A stretch of DNA of 43,832 nucleotides from DASUBV01 sp035763085 (lineage in GTDB: Bacteria; Actinomycetota; Actinomycetes; Streptosporangiales; Streptosporangiaceae), in contig DASUBV010000073.1 in the NCBI GenBank assembly GCA_035763085.1, positions 1-43,832 on the forward strand, given 5' to 3'. The notes beneath the pieces were generated by a model, which saw only the letters and a list, made by a program, of their open reading frames with translations, did no database searches and was not told where the DNA came from. Made by a program: the position numbers and the translations under genes. Shown in pieces: positions 1 to 7,388 of this stretch; position 1 is the first letter of the stretch, and every line of letters begins with the position of its first letter.

Positions 1-534
1 CTGGTCACCCGGCAGTTCGACGTGTTCGACCCGGTCGTCATCACCGTGGGCAGCTTCCACGCGGGCACCGCCGACAACGTCATTCCCGACGATGCCCGGC
101 TCGCCGCCACCGTCCGGTCGTTCTCGCCGCAGGCGCGCGACAAGGTGCGGGACGCCTCGCTGACGCTGATCCGCGACATCGCCGCCGCGCACGGCCTGAG
201 CGCCAGCGCGGAGTTCGTGGACGGGTACCCGGTCACGGTGAACGACGCGGCAGAACTGGCGTTCGCCGAGCAGGTCATCGGCGAGTGCTTCGGTGTCGGC
301 TTCTTCGTCCGGACACCGAACCCGCTGACCGGCTCGGAGGACTTCTCTTACGTGCTGGATCAGGTGCCCGGCGCCTTCGTGATGATGAGCGCCTGCCCGC
401 CCGGCACGGACGCCGCCACGGCTGCGTTCAACCATTCAGCCGAGGCCATCTTCGACGACGCCGCCCTCCCCGCCGGCACCGCCCTCCTGGCCAGCCTCGC
501 CCTCAAGCGCCTGGAGGCTATCGCTACGGCTTAA
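1..534 (+). CDS. M20-family metallopeptidase/amidohydrolase, C-terminal part
   Basis: This is the last 177 codons of a gene that begins before the window; the frame is open to base 1, so the GTG at 22 is not its start. The family removes N-acyl or N-terminal amino-acid groups using two metal ions. Visible are the end of the dimerisation (lid) domain, with GSFHAGTADNVIPD and a conserved RSFSPQARDKV stretch, then the return to the catalytic domain with TGSEDFSYVL, whose SED acid is a family metal ligand, and a late NHSAEAIFDD motif with the terminal metal-binding His. It resembles the hippurate/IAA-amino-acid amidohydrolase branch, but the substrate cannot be told from this part. The last 11 bases overlap the convergent LCP gene. 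Confidence 0.85.
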   Translation: MVTRQFDVFDPVVITVGSFHAGTADNVIPDDARLAATVRSFSPQARDKVRDASLTLIRDIAAAHGLSASAEFVDGYPVTVNDAAELAFAEQVIGECFGVGFFVRTPNPLTGSEDFSYVLDQVPGAFVMMSACPPGTDAATAAFNHSAEAIFDDAALPAGTALLASLALKRLEAIATA

Positions 535-2047
535 ACGCGCTGGGGTCGGTCTTGCAGGTGGCCGTGCCGGTGATCCCGCCGAAGTGCCTGGCCAGGCTGC
601 CCACGCCCGGGCCCGGCGACGGCGAGGCGGACGGGCTGGCCCCCAGCGAGGAGAAAGTGCTGCCCAGGATCAGCTGCACCGTGCCTGGGGTGAGGCTGGG
701 CACCTTCTCCAGCTTCACCTGGCTGACCTGCCGGGCCAGTGTCCGGGCCGCGGGCAGGTCGGCGGCCGAGGCGTACTCGATGACCGACTGGGTGTAGTCC
801 GTCATCGTCGCGTCCCCGGTGCCGACCACGTGGAAGCCGCGGGTGGTCAGGGCCGACGCCGTGCTGCCGGCGATATGCGGGACTCCGCTGCCGTTGAGCA
901 CCTCGACGCTGACCTTGGCGGGCGAGATCGTGGCCACGGCGCTGGCCGACGCGCCCGGCCGCGCCGTGGCCTTCTTCGGCAGCTTCGAGTCGTGCGCGAT
1001 GGCCGAGAACAGCTGCGCGTCATTGGGCTGGACGAACTGCACCTGCGCCGGGGCTGGCGGGTACGGCTCCGTGGCCGCCTCGATGAACTGGACGTCCTTG
1101 CTGGTCAGCCGGCGGAAGCTCTGCGCGATGCCGAGCATGTCGGACTGGGTGAACCCGGCGTCGGTGGCGTAAATCGCGTGTGCCGCGTCCTCCACGACCG
1201 GCAGCAGCCGGGTCGGGCTGGACAGCAGGCCGCTGCGCAGGACCCCGCGCAGCATCTGGGCCAGCAGCAGGTCATCGCGGTCGATCCGCTTGAGGTCGGT
1301 GCCGTCGGCGAGGGTGTACCGGGCGCGCCAGAACTCCAGGAACGTCAGGCCGTCAATGTGCTGCTGGCCGGCCTTGATGTTGAGCCCCGAGTTCGGGTCG
1401 TTGATCGGCGACGGGACGCAGACGTCTACCCCGCCGATGTCGTTCACCACCTTCACGACGCCGGCGAACTTCACCTGGATGAAGTGGTCGAGGTGGATCC
1501 CGGTCACGTGCTCGACCGTCTTGTACAGGCATGACGGCCCGCCGTGCGAGAGCGTCTGGTTGATCTGCACCATCGCGGACGGATTGTCCGGCTGGCCGGC
1601 CAGCTTGCCGACGGCCAGGCAGCCGTACATCGGCACCATGGTGTCGCGCGGCACGTTCAGCACCGTGACCCGGTGCCGGCCGGGAGAGATGTGCACGACC
1701 ATGATCGTGTCGGAGCAGTTGCAGCCCTCGTGGCCGACATGCAGCCGGGCCTGCTCGCGCGGGCTCAGCCCGGCGCGGCTGTCGGAGCCGAAGATCAGGA
1801 TGTTCAGCGCGTTGTTGTACTTGGGCGGCCGCTTGCCCAGGTCGGCCAGCTTGTCGTGGTGGATGCCGTCCCAGATCTCCCGGTACTTGGCGTAGGCGAC
1901 CAGCGCCCCGGCCACCAGCGCGACGGCCACGACGCCCGCGGTCCAGGCGGTGACGACCAGGGCGACCTTCCGCCGCGAGCGACGGCCGCGCTGCCGCGGC
2001 GGTCGCACGCCATCGGCCGCAGGACCGCCGCGGCGGCCTCTTGACAT
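524..2047 (-). CDS. LytR-CpsA-Psr (LCP) family wall-polymer transferase with LytR_C domain
   Basis: LCP enzymes transfer lipid-linked anionic polymers or arabinogalactan-type glycans onto peptidoglycan at the outer face of the membrane. The protein has a basic cytoplasmic tail, one membrane segment at about residues 29-55, an LCP domain starting near NILIFGSDSRAG with the conserved TIMVVHISPGRHRVTVLNVPRDT core, and a LytR_C domain near the C-terminus (VSVEVLNGSGVPHIAG) followed by a Ser/Pro-rich tail. Two ATGs lie 6 bases apart (2053 and 2047). GAGAGG ends 3 bases before the first and 9 before the second, so I prefer 2047; the gene otherwise begins at 2053. It converges on and overlaps the M20 gene by 11 bp. 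The polymer it attaches is unknown. Confidence 0.88.
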   Translation of the reverse strand: MSRGRRGGPAADGVRPPRQRGRRSRRKVALVVTAWTAGVVAVALVAGALVAYAKYREIWDGIHHDKLADLGKRPPKYNNALNILIFGSDSRAGLSPREQARLHVGHEGCNCSDTIMVVHISPGRHRVTVLNVPRDTMVPMYGCLAVGKLAGQPDNPSAMVQINQTLSHGGPSCLYKTVEHVTGIHLDHFIQVKFAGVVKVVNDIGGVDVCVPSPINDPNSGLNIKAGQQHIDGLTFLEFWRARYTLADGTDLKRIDRDDLLLAQMLRGVLRSGLLSSPTRLLPVVEDAAHAIYATDAGFTQSDMLGIAQSFRRLTSKDVQFIEAATEPYPPAPAQVQFVQPNDAQLFSAIAHDSKLPKKATARPGASASAVATISPAKVSVEVLNGSGVPHIAGSTASALTTRGFHVVGTGDATMTDYTQSVIEYASAADLPAARTLARQVSQVKLEKVPSLTPGTVQLILGSTFSSLGASPSASPSPGPGVGSLARHFGGITGTATCKTDPSAFKP

Positions 2048-2155
2048 GCGCATGTGCCTCTCACCAGCCGAACGCGGGGTACGGGCCGACAGGTTCCCGC
2101 CATGCTACGTGCGCACATCCAGTGGCATCGCAGGTGAGGACTAGAACCAGCCGTG

Positions 2156-2184
2156 ACCAGGCGCACTTTCTGCTAGCGCCTGGT
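2156..2184 (-). terminator. Hairpin downstream of the TCA-cycle operon
   Basis: A perfect 9-bp inverted repeat, ACCAGGCGC at 2156-2164 and GCGCCTGGT at 2176-2184, encloses an 11-base loop. It lies about 95 bases beyond the mdh stop in the direction of mdh transcription and upstream of the LCP gene. No T-run follows, which is common for actinobacterial terminators. It could also be an operator or leader hairpin for the LCP gene. Confidence 0.45.
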
Positions 2185-2277
2185 TAACTGCTTGTGCCCG
2201 TCACACTACCTGGCGTAAACACGGTAACCCGGTACCCCGCGCTCGAAAGCTGCGCTGGTGAGAGAGCTAACCGCTGG

Positions 2278-3234
2278 TCAGAGGCTCGCGACGTCGGCCT
2301 GCTTGGCGCGGACGGCCTCGGCGGCCGCACGCAGCCCGGCCAGCTCGCTGTCGGTCAGGTCACGCTCGACAACGCGCTTGACGCCGCCCGCTCCTATCTC
2401 GGCCTCCACGCCGAGGTAGACGCCGGAGATCCCGAACTGGCCGTCCACCCATGCGCACACCGGCATGACCGCGCCGGCGTCCTCGGCCACCGCGCGCGCC
2501 ATCCGCGCCGCCGCGGCCGAGGGGGCGTAGTAGGCCGAGCCGGTCTTGAGCAGGCTGATGACCTCGGCGCCGCCGTTACGCGTCCGCTGGACCAGGGACT
2601 CGATGTCCTCGGCCGACAGCAGGTCGGCCAGCGGCCGCCCGGCGACCGAGCACGCCGACGGCACCGGCACCATCGTGTCCCCGTGCGAGCCGAGGGTCAG
2701 GGTGGTGACGTCGCCGACCGGCACGCCCAGGCGCTCGGCCACGAAGTAGCTGAACCGCGCGGTGTCGAGCATGCCCGCCTGGCCGATGACCCGGCCGGAG
2801 GGGAACCCCGACACCTTGGCGGCCAGCGCGGTCATCTCATCCAGCGGGTTGGAGACCACGATCAGCACGGCGTCCGGCGCGTGCTTGACGACCTGCTCGG
2901 CGACGCCGCGGACGATCTTGGCGTTCACCCCGATCAGGTCCATCCGGCTCATGCCCGGCTTGCGCGGCAGGCCGGCCGTGATCACCACGATGCCCGAGCC
3001 CGCGATCGCCTCGTAGCCCTCGCCGTCGGTGCCAGTGGTCTTTCCGGTGACCTTGGTCTCGAAGCCCTCCACCGGGCGGGACTGGTTCATGTCGAGGGCC
3101 AGGCCCTCGGGCTTGCCCTCGACGATGTCGGTGAGCACGACCTCGTCGAAGATGTCGTACTCGGCCAGCCGCTGGGCCGTGGTGGAGCCGTAGAAGCCGG
3201 CTCCGATGACCGATACCTTGCCTGTCCGGGCCAT
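2278..3234 (-). CDS. mdh: Malate dehydrogenase (LDH-like fold)
   Basis: Catalyses NAD-dependent interconversion of malate and oxaloacetate in the cytoplasm, the last step of the TCA cycle. The 318-residue length is normal. The Rossmann motif GAGFYG is at 11-16 with an acidic residue (Asp36) after strand 2, as expected for NAD. Substrate arginines are Arg91 and Arg97 in GLPRKPGMSR, with Arg160; Arg91 sits where lactate dehydrogenases carry Gln, which favours malate. The catalytic pair is Asp157 (MLDTAR) and His184 (GSHGDT). An AAGGAG ribosome site precedes the ATG. It is the last gene of a minus-strand operon, 53 bp after icd. Confidence 0.95.
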   Translation of the reverse strand: MARTGKVSVIGAGFYGSTTAQRLAEYDIFDEVVLTDIVEGKPEGLALDMNQSRPVEGFETKVTGKTTGTDGEGYEAIAGSGIVVITAGLPRKPGMSRMDLIGVNAKIVRGVAEQVVKHAPDAVLIVVSNPLDEMTALAAKVSGFPSGRVIGQAGMLDTARFSYFVAERLGVPVGDVTTLTLGSHGDTMVPVPSACSVAGRPLADLLSAEDIESLVQRTRNGGAEVISLLKTGSAYYAPSAAAARMARAVAEDAGAVMPVCAWVDGQFGISGVYLGVEAEIGAGGVKRVVERDLTDSELAGLRAAAEAVRAKQADVASL

Positions 3235-3287
3235 GTCCGGTGCTCTCCTTTACGTCTTCGCCTGCTGTGTCTTCCGCGCGCGGCCGG

Positions 3288-4508
3288 TCAGGAGCCGGCG
3301 GTCGCGGCGCGCAGGTTGTCGTCCAGCGCGGCCAGGAACTGCTCGGTGGTCAGGAACGGCGTGTCGCCGCCGACGAGCAGCGCCAGGTCCTTGGTCATCT
3401 TGCCGCTCAGGACCGTGTCCACGCAGACCCGCTCCAGCGTGTCGGCGAAGGCGGTCACCTCGGGCGTGCCGTCGAGCTTGCCGCGGTGGGCCACGCCCCT
3501 GGTCCACGCGAAGATAGAGGCGATCGGGTTGGTCGAGGTCGGCTTGCCCTGCTGGTGCTGGCGGTAATGGCGGGTCACGGTGCCGTGCGCTGCCTCGGCC
3601 TCCACGGTCCGCCCGTCCGGGGTCATCAGCACGCTGGTCATCAGGCCCAGCGAGCCGAAGCCCTGGGCGATGATGTCGGACTGCACGTCCCCGTCGTAGT
3701 TCTTGGTCGCCCAGACGATGCCGCCGGAGCCCTTGATGACCTGGGCCACCATGTCGTCGATCAGCCGGTGCTCGTAGCTGATCCCGGCCGCCTCGAACTC
3801 CGCCTTGAACTCGGACTCGAAGATCTCGGCGAAGATGTCCTTGAACCGCCCGTCGTAGGCCTTCAGGATCGTGTTCTTGGTCGACAGGTACAGCGGGTAA
3901 CCGCGGTCCAGCGCGTACCGCATAGTCGCGCGGGCGAAGTCGGCGATCGACTCGTCGAAGTTATACATGCCCATGGCCACGCCGCCGCCCGGGAAGTGGG
4001 CGATCTGCAGGTCGACCGGCTGGCTGGCGCCGTCGGGAGTGAAGGTGATCCGCACCTCGCCCGCGCCCGGCACGACGAAGTCGGTGGCGCGGTACTGGTC
4101 GCCGTGGGCGTGGCGGCCGATGATGATCGGTTTCGTCCAGCCGGGCACGAAGCGCGGGATGCTGGACATCACGATCGGCTCGCGGAACACCACGCCGCCC
4201 AGGATGTTGCGGATGGTGCCGTTCGGCGACTTCCACATCTTCTTCAGCCCGAACTCGGAGACGCGGTCCTCGTCGGGGGTGATGGTGGCGCACTTCACGC
4301 CCACCCCGTGCTGCTTGATGGCGTTCGCGGCGTCCACGGTGACCTGGTCATCCGTGGCGTCCCGGTGCTGGATCGACAGGTCGTAGTACTTCAGGTCGAT
4401 ATCCAGGTAGGGCAGGATCAGCTGATCCTTAATGAACTGCCAGATGATCCTGGTCATCTCGTCGCCGTCGAGTTCTACGACGGGATTGGCCACCTTGATC
4501 TTGGACAT
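3288..4508 (-). CDS. icd: NADP-dependent isocitrate dehydrogenase, eukaryotic-like homodimer type
   Basis: Oxidatively decarboxylates isocitrate to 2-oxoglutarate, making NADPH. The open frame runs on to 4802, but homology starts at the ATG at 4508 (MSKIKVANPVVELDGDEMTR), preceded by GGAAGGAA at a 10-base spacing, giving 406 residues. Isocitrate ligands are visible in KSPNGTIRN (Ser94, Asn96, Arg100), Arg109 and Arg132. NADP-site residues lie in the HGTVTRHYR segment near the C-terminus. The sequence belongs to the mammalian-type (subfamily II) homodimers, not to the E. coli Icd type or the monomeric enzyme. It sits between DUF3017 and mdh in the TCA operon. Confidence 0.95.
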   Translation of the reverse strand: MSKIKVANPVVELDGDEMTRIIWQFIKDQLILPYLDIDLKYYDLSIQHRDATDDQVTVDAANAIKQHGVGVKCATITPDEDRVSEFGLKKMWKSPNGTIRNILGGVVFREPIVMSSIPRFVPGWTKPIIIGRHAHGDQYRATDFVVPGAGEVRITFTPDGASQPVDLQIAHFPGGGVAMGMYNFDESIADFARATMRYALDRGYPLYLSTKNTILKAYDGRFKDIFAEIFESEFKAEFEAAGISYEHRLIDDMVAQVIKGSGGIVWATKNYDGDVQSDIIAQGFGSLGLMTSVLMTPDGRTVEAEAAHGTVTRHYRQHQQGKPTSTNPIASIFAWTRGVAHRGKLDGTPEVTAFADTLERVCVDTVLSGKMTKDLALLVGGDTPFLTTEQFLAALDDNLRAATAGS

Positions 4509-4594
4509 GCCGCTTACGTTCCTTCCACACCTGCGCCATTGCGATGGCGAGCCCGCCGGGCGGGCCGCCCGTGCCTGTTCCTTCTTCGTGCTCC

Positions 4595-5038
4595 TTACGC
4601 CGGCGCCGGGAAGATCAGTCCCGCGACCAGCAGGCCGATTCCCAGTGCAGTGAACGCCGCGGCGTCCAGCAGCCGGGCCCGCGAGGCGAGCAGTCCTGCG
4701 CGGCGTTCCGGCAGCCCCAGCCGGGTCACGGCCGAGGCCAGCAGCACGCCGGCAATTACCAACGTACCGCCCCGGACATCTCCCTCGCCGACGCGCATCC
4801 ATGCCAGCCCGGCGGCGATGCCGCCCAGCAGCACGAGGTAGGGCACCTGGTCCAGCCGGGACCGCCGGCCGCGGCCGGCCCCGGCCGGGGTTCCGCCCGG
4901 CGGCGGCCCGTCGGCATGGGCGGCGGCGGGCGAGTGCGCCGGGGACCGGGGCGCCGCCGGAGGCTTCTGCGCCGCATGCTCCCGGCGGCCCGTCCCGCGG
5001 CGGGCCCGGCGGGCCGGCGGCCTGGCCGAGTGCCTCAC
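4595..5038 (-). CDS. DUF3017 membrane protein
   Basis: A 147-residue protein. The first 60 residues are basic and Pro/Ala/Gly-rich and probably disordered. The rest has three hydrophobic segments: VPYLVLLGGIAAGLAWM, GTLVIAGVLLASAVTRL and DAAAFTALGIGLLVAGLIF. This is the DUF3017 pattern, an actinobacterial family of unknown function; from memory it is often found near mdh and folD. The start is GTG at 5038, overlapping the citrate synthase stop in GTGA, so it is probably translationally coupled. Constant linkage to central-metabolism genes may point to a membrane partner, but no role is established. Confidence 0.8.
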   Translation of the reverse strand: MRHSARPPARRARRGTGRREHAAQKPPAAPRSPAHSPAAAHADGPPPGGTPAGAGRGRRSRLDQVPYLVLLGGIAAGLAWMRVGEGDVRGGTLVIAGVLLASAVTRLGLPERRAGLLASRARLLDAAAFTALGIGLLVAGLIFPAPA

Positions 5039-6177
5039 CGTGCCTCCAGCAGGATCCAGGTCTGGTCGCTGGCGCCGATGTACTCGCTATCCGGGCGGAT
5101 CAGCCGGTTGTCGGCGTGCTGCTCAATGATGTGCGCGGTCCACCCGGCCATCCGGCTGACCGAGAAGACCGGGGTGAACAGGTCGGTCGGGATGCCGAGG
5201 TAGTGGTAGACGGTGGCGGCGTAGAAGTCGACGTTCGGGTACAGGCCCTTCTCGGCCAGGACGACCTCTTCCATCCGGCGCGACATCCGGTAGAAGGTGT
5301 CGTCGCCGGACGCGCCGCCCAGCTCGGCTGACATCTGGCGCAGGTAGGCCGCCCGCGGGTCCTCGACCTTGTACACCCGGTGGCCGAAGCCCATGATCTT
5401 CTCGCCCTGCCGCAGCCGGGTGGCGACCTGGTCGCTCACCGCCTCCACCGGGTCGCCGCCGGCGGCCGCCCGGATGGCCTCCAGGCCGCGCATCACCTGC
5501 TCGTTAGCGCCGCCGTGCAGCGGGCCCTTGAGCGTGCCCAGCGCGGCGACCACGGCCGAGTGCATGTCCGACAGCGTCGCCGCGCAGACCCGGGCGGCGA
5601 AGGTCGAGGCGTTCATCGTGTGATCAGCGTGCAGGACCAGGCAGGTATCCAGGATCTCCGCCGCCCGCGGCCCCGGCGGCTGGCCGGTGATCTGGAGCAG
5701 GAAGTTGGCGGCCACGCCGAGATCCGGGTCAGCTGCGGGCACGGCCCGGCCGGACCGCTCGGCCGCGTAAGCGGCGACCAGGACCGGCTGCTGGGCGGTC
5801 AGCCGGGCCGCCTTGCGCAGGTTGGCCGCGGGCTCGTTGGACCGGGCATCAGGGTCGCCGGCGCTGCCCAGCGAGACCAGGCTGCGCAGCGCCTCCATGG
5901 GCTGCTGGGCCCGGGCGATGTCCGCCAGGCTGGCCGCGGCCAGCGGGCCCAGGTCGCGGCCGGCGCTCAGCTCGGCCCGGTAGGCCGCGAGCTGCCCGCG
6001 GTCCGGCGGCGCCCCGCGCTGCAGCAGGTAAGCGATCTCCTCGAAGGTCGCCACCCCGGCTAGCTGGCTGATGTCGTAGCCGCGATACGACAACCGCCCG
6101 GCCCGGCCGTCGATGTCACTGAGCGCGGTCGAGGCGGCCACCACGTCGGCCAGCCCCCTCGACGGCTTTTCCGCCAT
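5035..6177 (-). CDS. Citrate synthase (citrate/2-methylcitrate synthase family)
   Basis: Condenses acetyl-CoA with oxaloacetate to form citrate; some members of this short type also accept propionyl-CoA. The 380-residue reading starts at the ATG at 6177, preceded by GGGAGGAAAC; the upstream open frame to 6498 is low-complexity and non-homologous. The catalytic triad is visible: His221 in GPLHGGAN, His266 in GFGHRVYK and Asp317 in NVDFYAATVYH. The length fits the type I (dimeric) or methylcitrate group better than the longer hexameric GltA. No prpB or prpD lies nearby, and the operon partners are TCA enzymes, so citrate is the more likely product. First gene of the operon. Confidence 0.92.
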   Translation of the reverse strand: MAEKPSRGLADVVAASTALSDIDGRAGRLSYRGYDISQLAGVATFEEIAYLLQRGAPPDRGQLAAYRAELSAGRDLGPLAAASLADIARAQQPMEALRSLVSLGSAGDPDARSNEPAANLRKAARLTAQQPVLVAAYAAERSGRAVPAADPDLGVAANFLLQITGQPPGPRAAEILDTCLVLHADHTMNASTFAARVCAATLSDMHSAVVAALGTLKGPLHGGANEQVMRGLEAIRAAAGGDPVEAVSDQVATRLRQGEKIMGFGHRVYKVEDPRAAYLRQMSAELGGASGDDTFYRMSRRMEEVVLAEKGLYPNVDFYAATVYHYLGIPTDLFTPVFSVSRMAGWTAHIIEQHADNRLIRPDSEYIGASDQTWILLEAR

Positions 6178-6200
6178 GTTTCCTCCCGGACCGCTCGCTC

Positions 6201-6216
6201 CGGAAGTGTACTTCCG
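6201..6216. promoter_or_regulatory. Palindromic operator candidate before the citrate synthase operon
   Basis: CGGAAGT-GT-ACTTCCG has 7-bp perfect arms around a 2-base centre. It lies 23 bases upstream of the citrate synthase ATG, just beyond its ribosome site, where a bound repressor would block the promoter or leader. The regulator is not identifiable here. Confidence 0.5.
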
Positions 6217-6228
6217 CTCCCCGGGCCG

Positions 6229-6315
6229 CGAGCGAGCGGCGGGTGGCCGGCGCCACGGCCGCCCCCCGGTGAGCGAGCCCGGTAACCACCGAGCGAGCGG
6301 CGGGTGGCCGGCGCC
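6229..6315. repeat. 26-bp direct repeat, two copies
   Basis: Two identical 26-bp copies at 6229-6254 and 6290-6315 (starting CGAGCGAGCGGCGGG and ending GCGCC), offset by 61 bp. The second runs directly into the short copy of the 37-bp element. They look like intergenic repeat modules rather than coding sequence. Confidence 0.7.
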
Positions 6316-6358
6316 GCCTGGACTGAGGAGCGTGAGCGAGCCGGGGCGGCGCGGCGGC

Positions 6359-6395
6359 GCCTGGACTGAGGAGCCTGCGACGAGGGAAGGCGGCG
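6359..6395 (+). repeat. 37-bp dispersed repeat, copy 1
   Basis: An element starting GCCTGGACTGAGGAGCCTGC and ending AAGGCGGCG. All 37 bases recur in inverted orientation at 26619-26655. Its first 15 bases also occur at 6316-6330, where the sequence then diverges into a GAGCGAGCC-type tail. Both copies are intergenic. Confidence 0.75.
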
Positions 6396-6533
6396 CCACC
6401 AGGGCCACCTGCCGGTGAGCGAGTCGATAACCACTGTGTATCGAGGTGTGCCGGTAAGGGTAGAAGTTAGTGCCGGCAGGGTAGCTCAGAAGTGACATAT
6501 CGGTGGCTGAAGCGACAGGCGGGAGAAACGGTC

Positions 6534-7373
6534 ATGGAGTGCCCCTACATCCGAGTTGAGGAAAGCGGCACCACCATCCCGCTGGCGCAGGAGGTCACGA
6601 CGGTCGGCCGGGGCCGGTTCGTGGACGTGCAGCTGGCTGAGCCGAGCGTCTCCATGCTGCACGCCGAGATCGTCCGCCGCGGACCATATGTGTACGTGAC
6701 CGATCTGGGTTTATCACGCAACGGCACCTGGGTGAACGGGCGGCTGGTCGCCCGGCGGCTGCTGGCCGACGGCGACGTGCTGACCTTCGGGTCGGCCCGC
6801 TGCCGGGTCGGCGGCATCCTCGGCGAGGAACTGAGCGCCGACGCCGACCTGCGCCGCCCGGCCGCGCCCGAGCTCACCCGGCGGGAACTGGACGTGGTGA
6901 CCTCGCTGTGCCGCCCGGCCCTGTCCGACGAGGCGTTCGTGGCGCCGGCGACGGCGCGCGAGATCGCGGTGGACCTGGTCGTGACCGAGGCCGCGGTCAA
7001 GCAGCACCTGCTGCGGCTGTACCAGAAGTTCCGGATCCCGGAGGGTCCCAACCGCCGGGTGCGGCTGGCCAACGAGGTGGTGGCGCTGGGGCTGGTGCGG
7101 CCGCTGCCGCAGTCGGTGCTGCCCGAGCGCCTGCCGCCGGTGCCCGCGGGGCCAGTGCCGGGGGCACCGGTGCCCGCCGGGCCGGTGCCTGCCGGATCGG
7201 TGCCCGCGCAGGGCGGCCCGCCGCTGGCCGGGCCGGGCGCGATGACGCCGGGCCCGGTTCCGGCCGGCCCCGGGCTGCCCGAGCCGGACCGGCCCCGGCC
7301 GGTGGGCACGACCCCCGCGGCGGTCGGCACGAAAGGGCTGGGCCCGGCCGGGCTCGGTCCCGCCCCGCGCTAG
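6534..7373 (+). CDS. FHA-domain protein with C-terminal helix-turn-helix-like region and Pro-rich tail
   Basis: FHA domains bind phosphothreonine peptides, usually products of Ser/Thr kinases. In the 279-residue reading from the ATG at 6534 (GGGAG at 8 bases), the FHA domain spans about 5-95 with the VGRGR loop (25-28), SMLH (40-43), SRNGTWVNG (61-69) and a final hydrophobic strand. Residues about 108-195 (ELTRRELDVV, TAREIAVDLVVTEAAVKQHLLRLYQKF) resemble a winged-helix or LuxR-type DNA-binding fold. The last 80 residues repeat VPAGP-like units. An alternative GTG start lies at 6492. Leu60 is encoded by TTA (6711-6713), a codon expected to be rare at this GC content. It converges on a Ser/Thr kinase with a 15-bp gap, a likely functional partner. 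Confidence 0.8.
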   Translation: MECPYIRVEESGTTIPLAQEVTTVGRGRFVDVQLAEPSVSMLHAEIVRRGPYVYVTDLGLSRNGTWVNGRLVARRLLADGDVLTFGSARCRVGGILGEELSADADLRRPAAPELTRRELDVVTSLCRPALSDEAFVAPATAREIAVDLVVTEAAVKQHLLRLYQKFRIPEGPNRRVRLANEVVALGLVRPLPQSVLPERLPPVPAGPVPGAPVPAGPVPAGSVPAQGGPPLAGPGAMTPGPVPAGPGLPEPDRPRPVGTTPAAVGTKGLGPAGLGPAPR

Positions 7374-7388
7374 CTCGGTTCGCCGGGC

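Larger units (their letters stand above)
6178..6533. other. Intergenic region with palindrome and dispersed repeats
   Basis: This 356-bp divergent region between citrate synthase and the FHA gene holds no convincing gene. It contains a 16-bp near-perfect palindrome close to the citrate synthase start (6201-6216), a 26-bp direct repeat (6229-6254 and 6290-6315) and a 37-bp element at 6359-6395 with an exact inverted copy at 26619-26655. A short copy of that element's first 15 bases is at 6316-6330. The bases from 6421 to 6530 are less GC-rich and probably hold the FHA gene promoter. Confidence 0.7.

Noticed and set aside
4509..4802. Upstream extension of the icd open frame
   Set aside because: Arg/Ala/Gly-rich, overlaps DUF3017, and a ribosome site marks the ATG at 4508.
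3240..4841. Long plus-strand open frame antisense to icd and DUF3017
   Set aside because: Sequence is Arg/His/Gly-rich with no domain; the minus strand encodes an intact isocitrate dehydrogenase with conserved motifs.
6178..6498. Upstream extension of the citrate synthase frame
   Set aside because: It would cross the repeats and palindrome; the perfect ribosome site is at the ATG at 6177.
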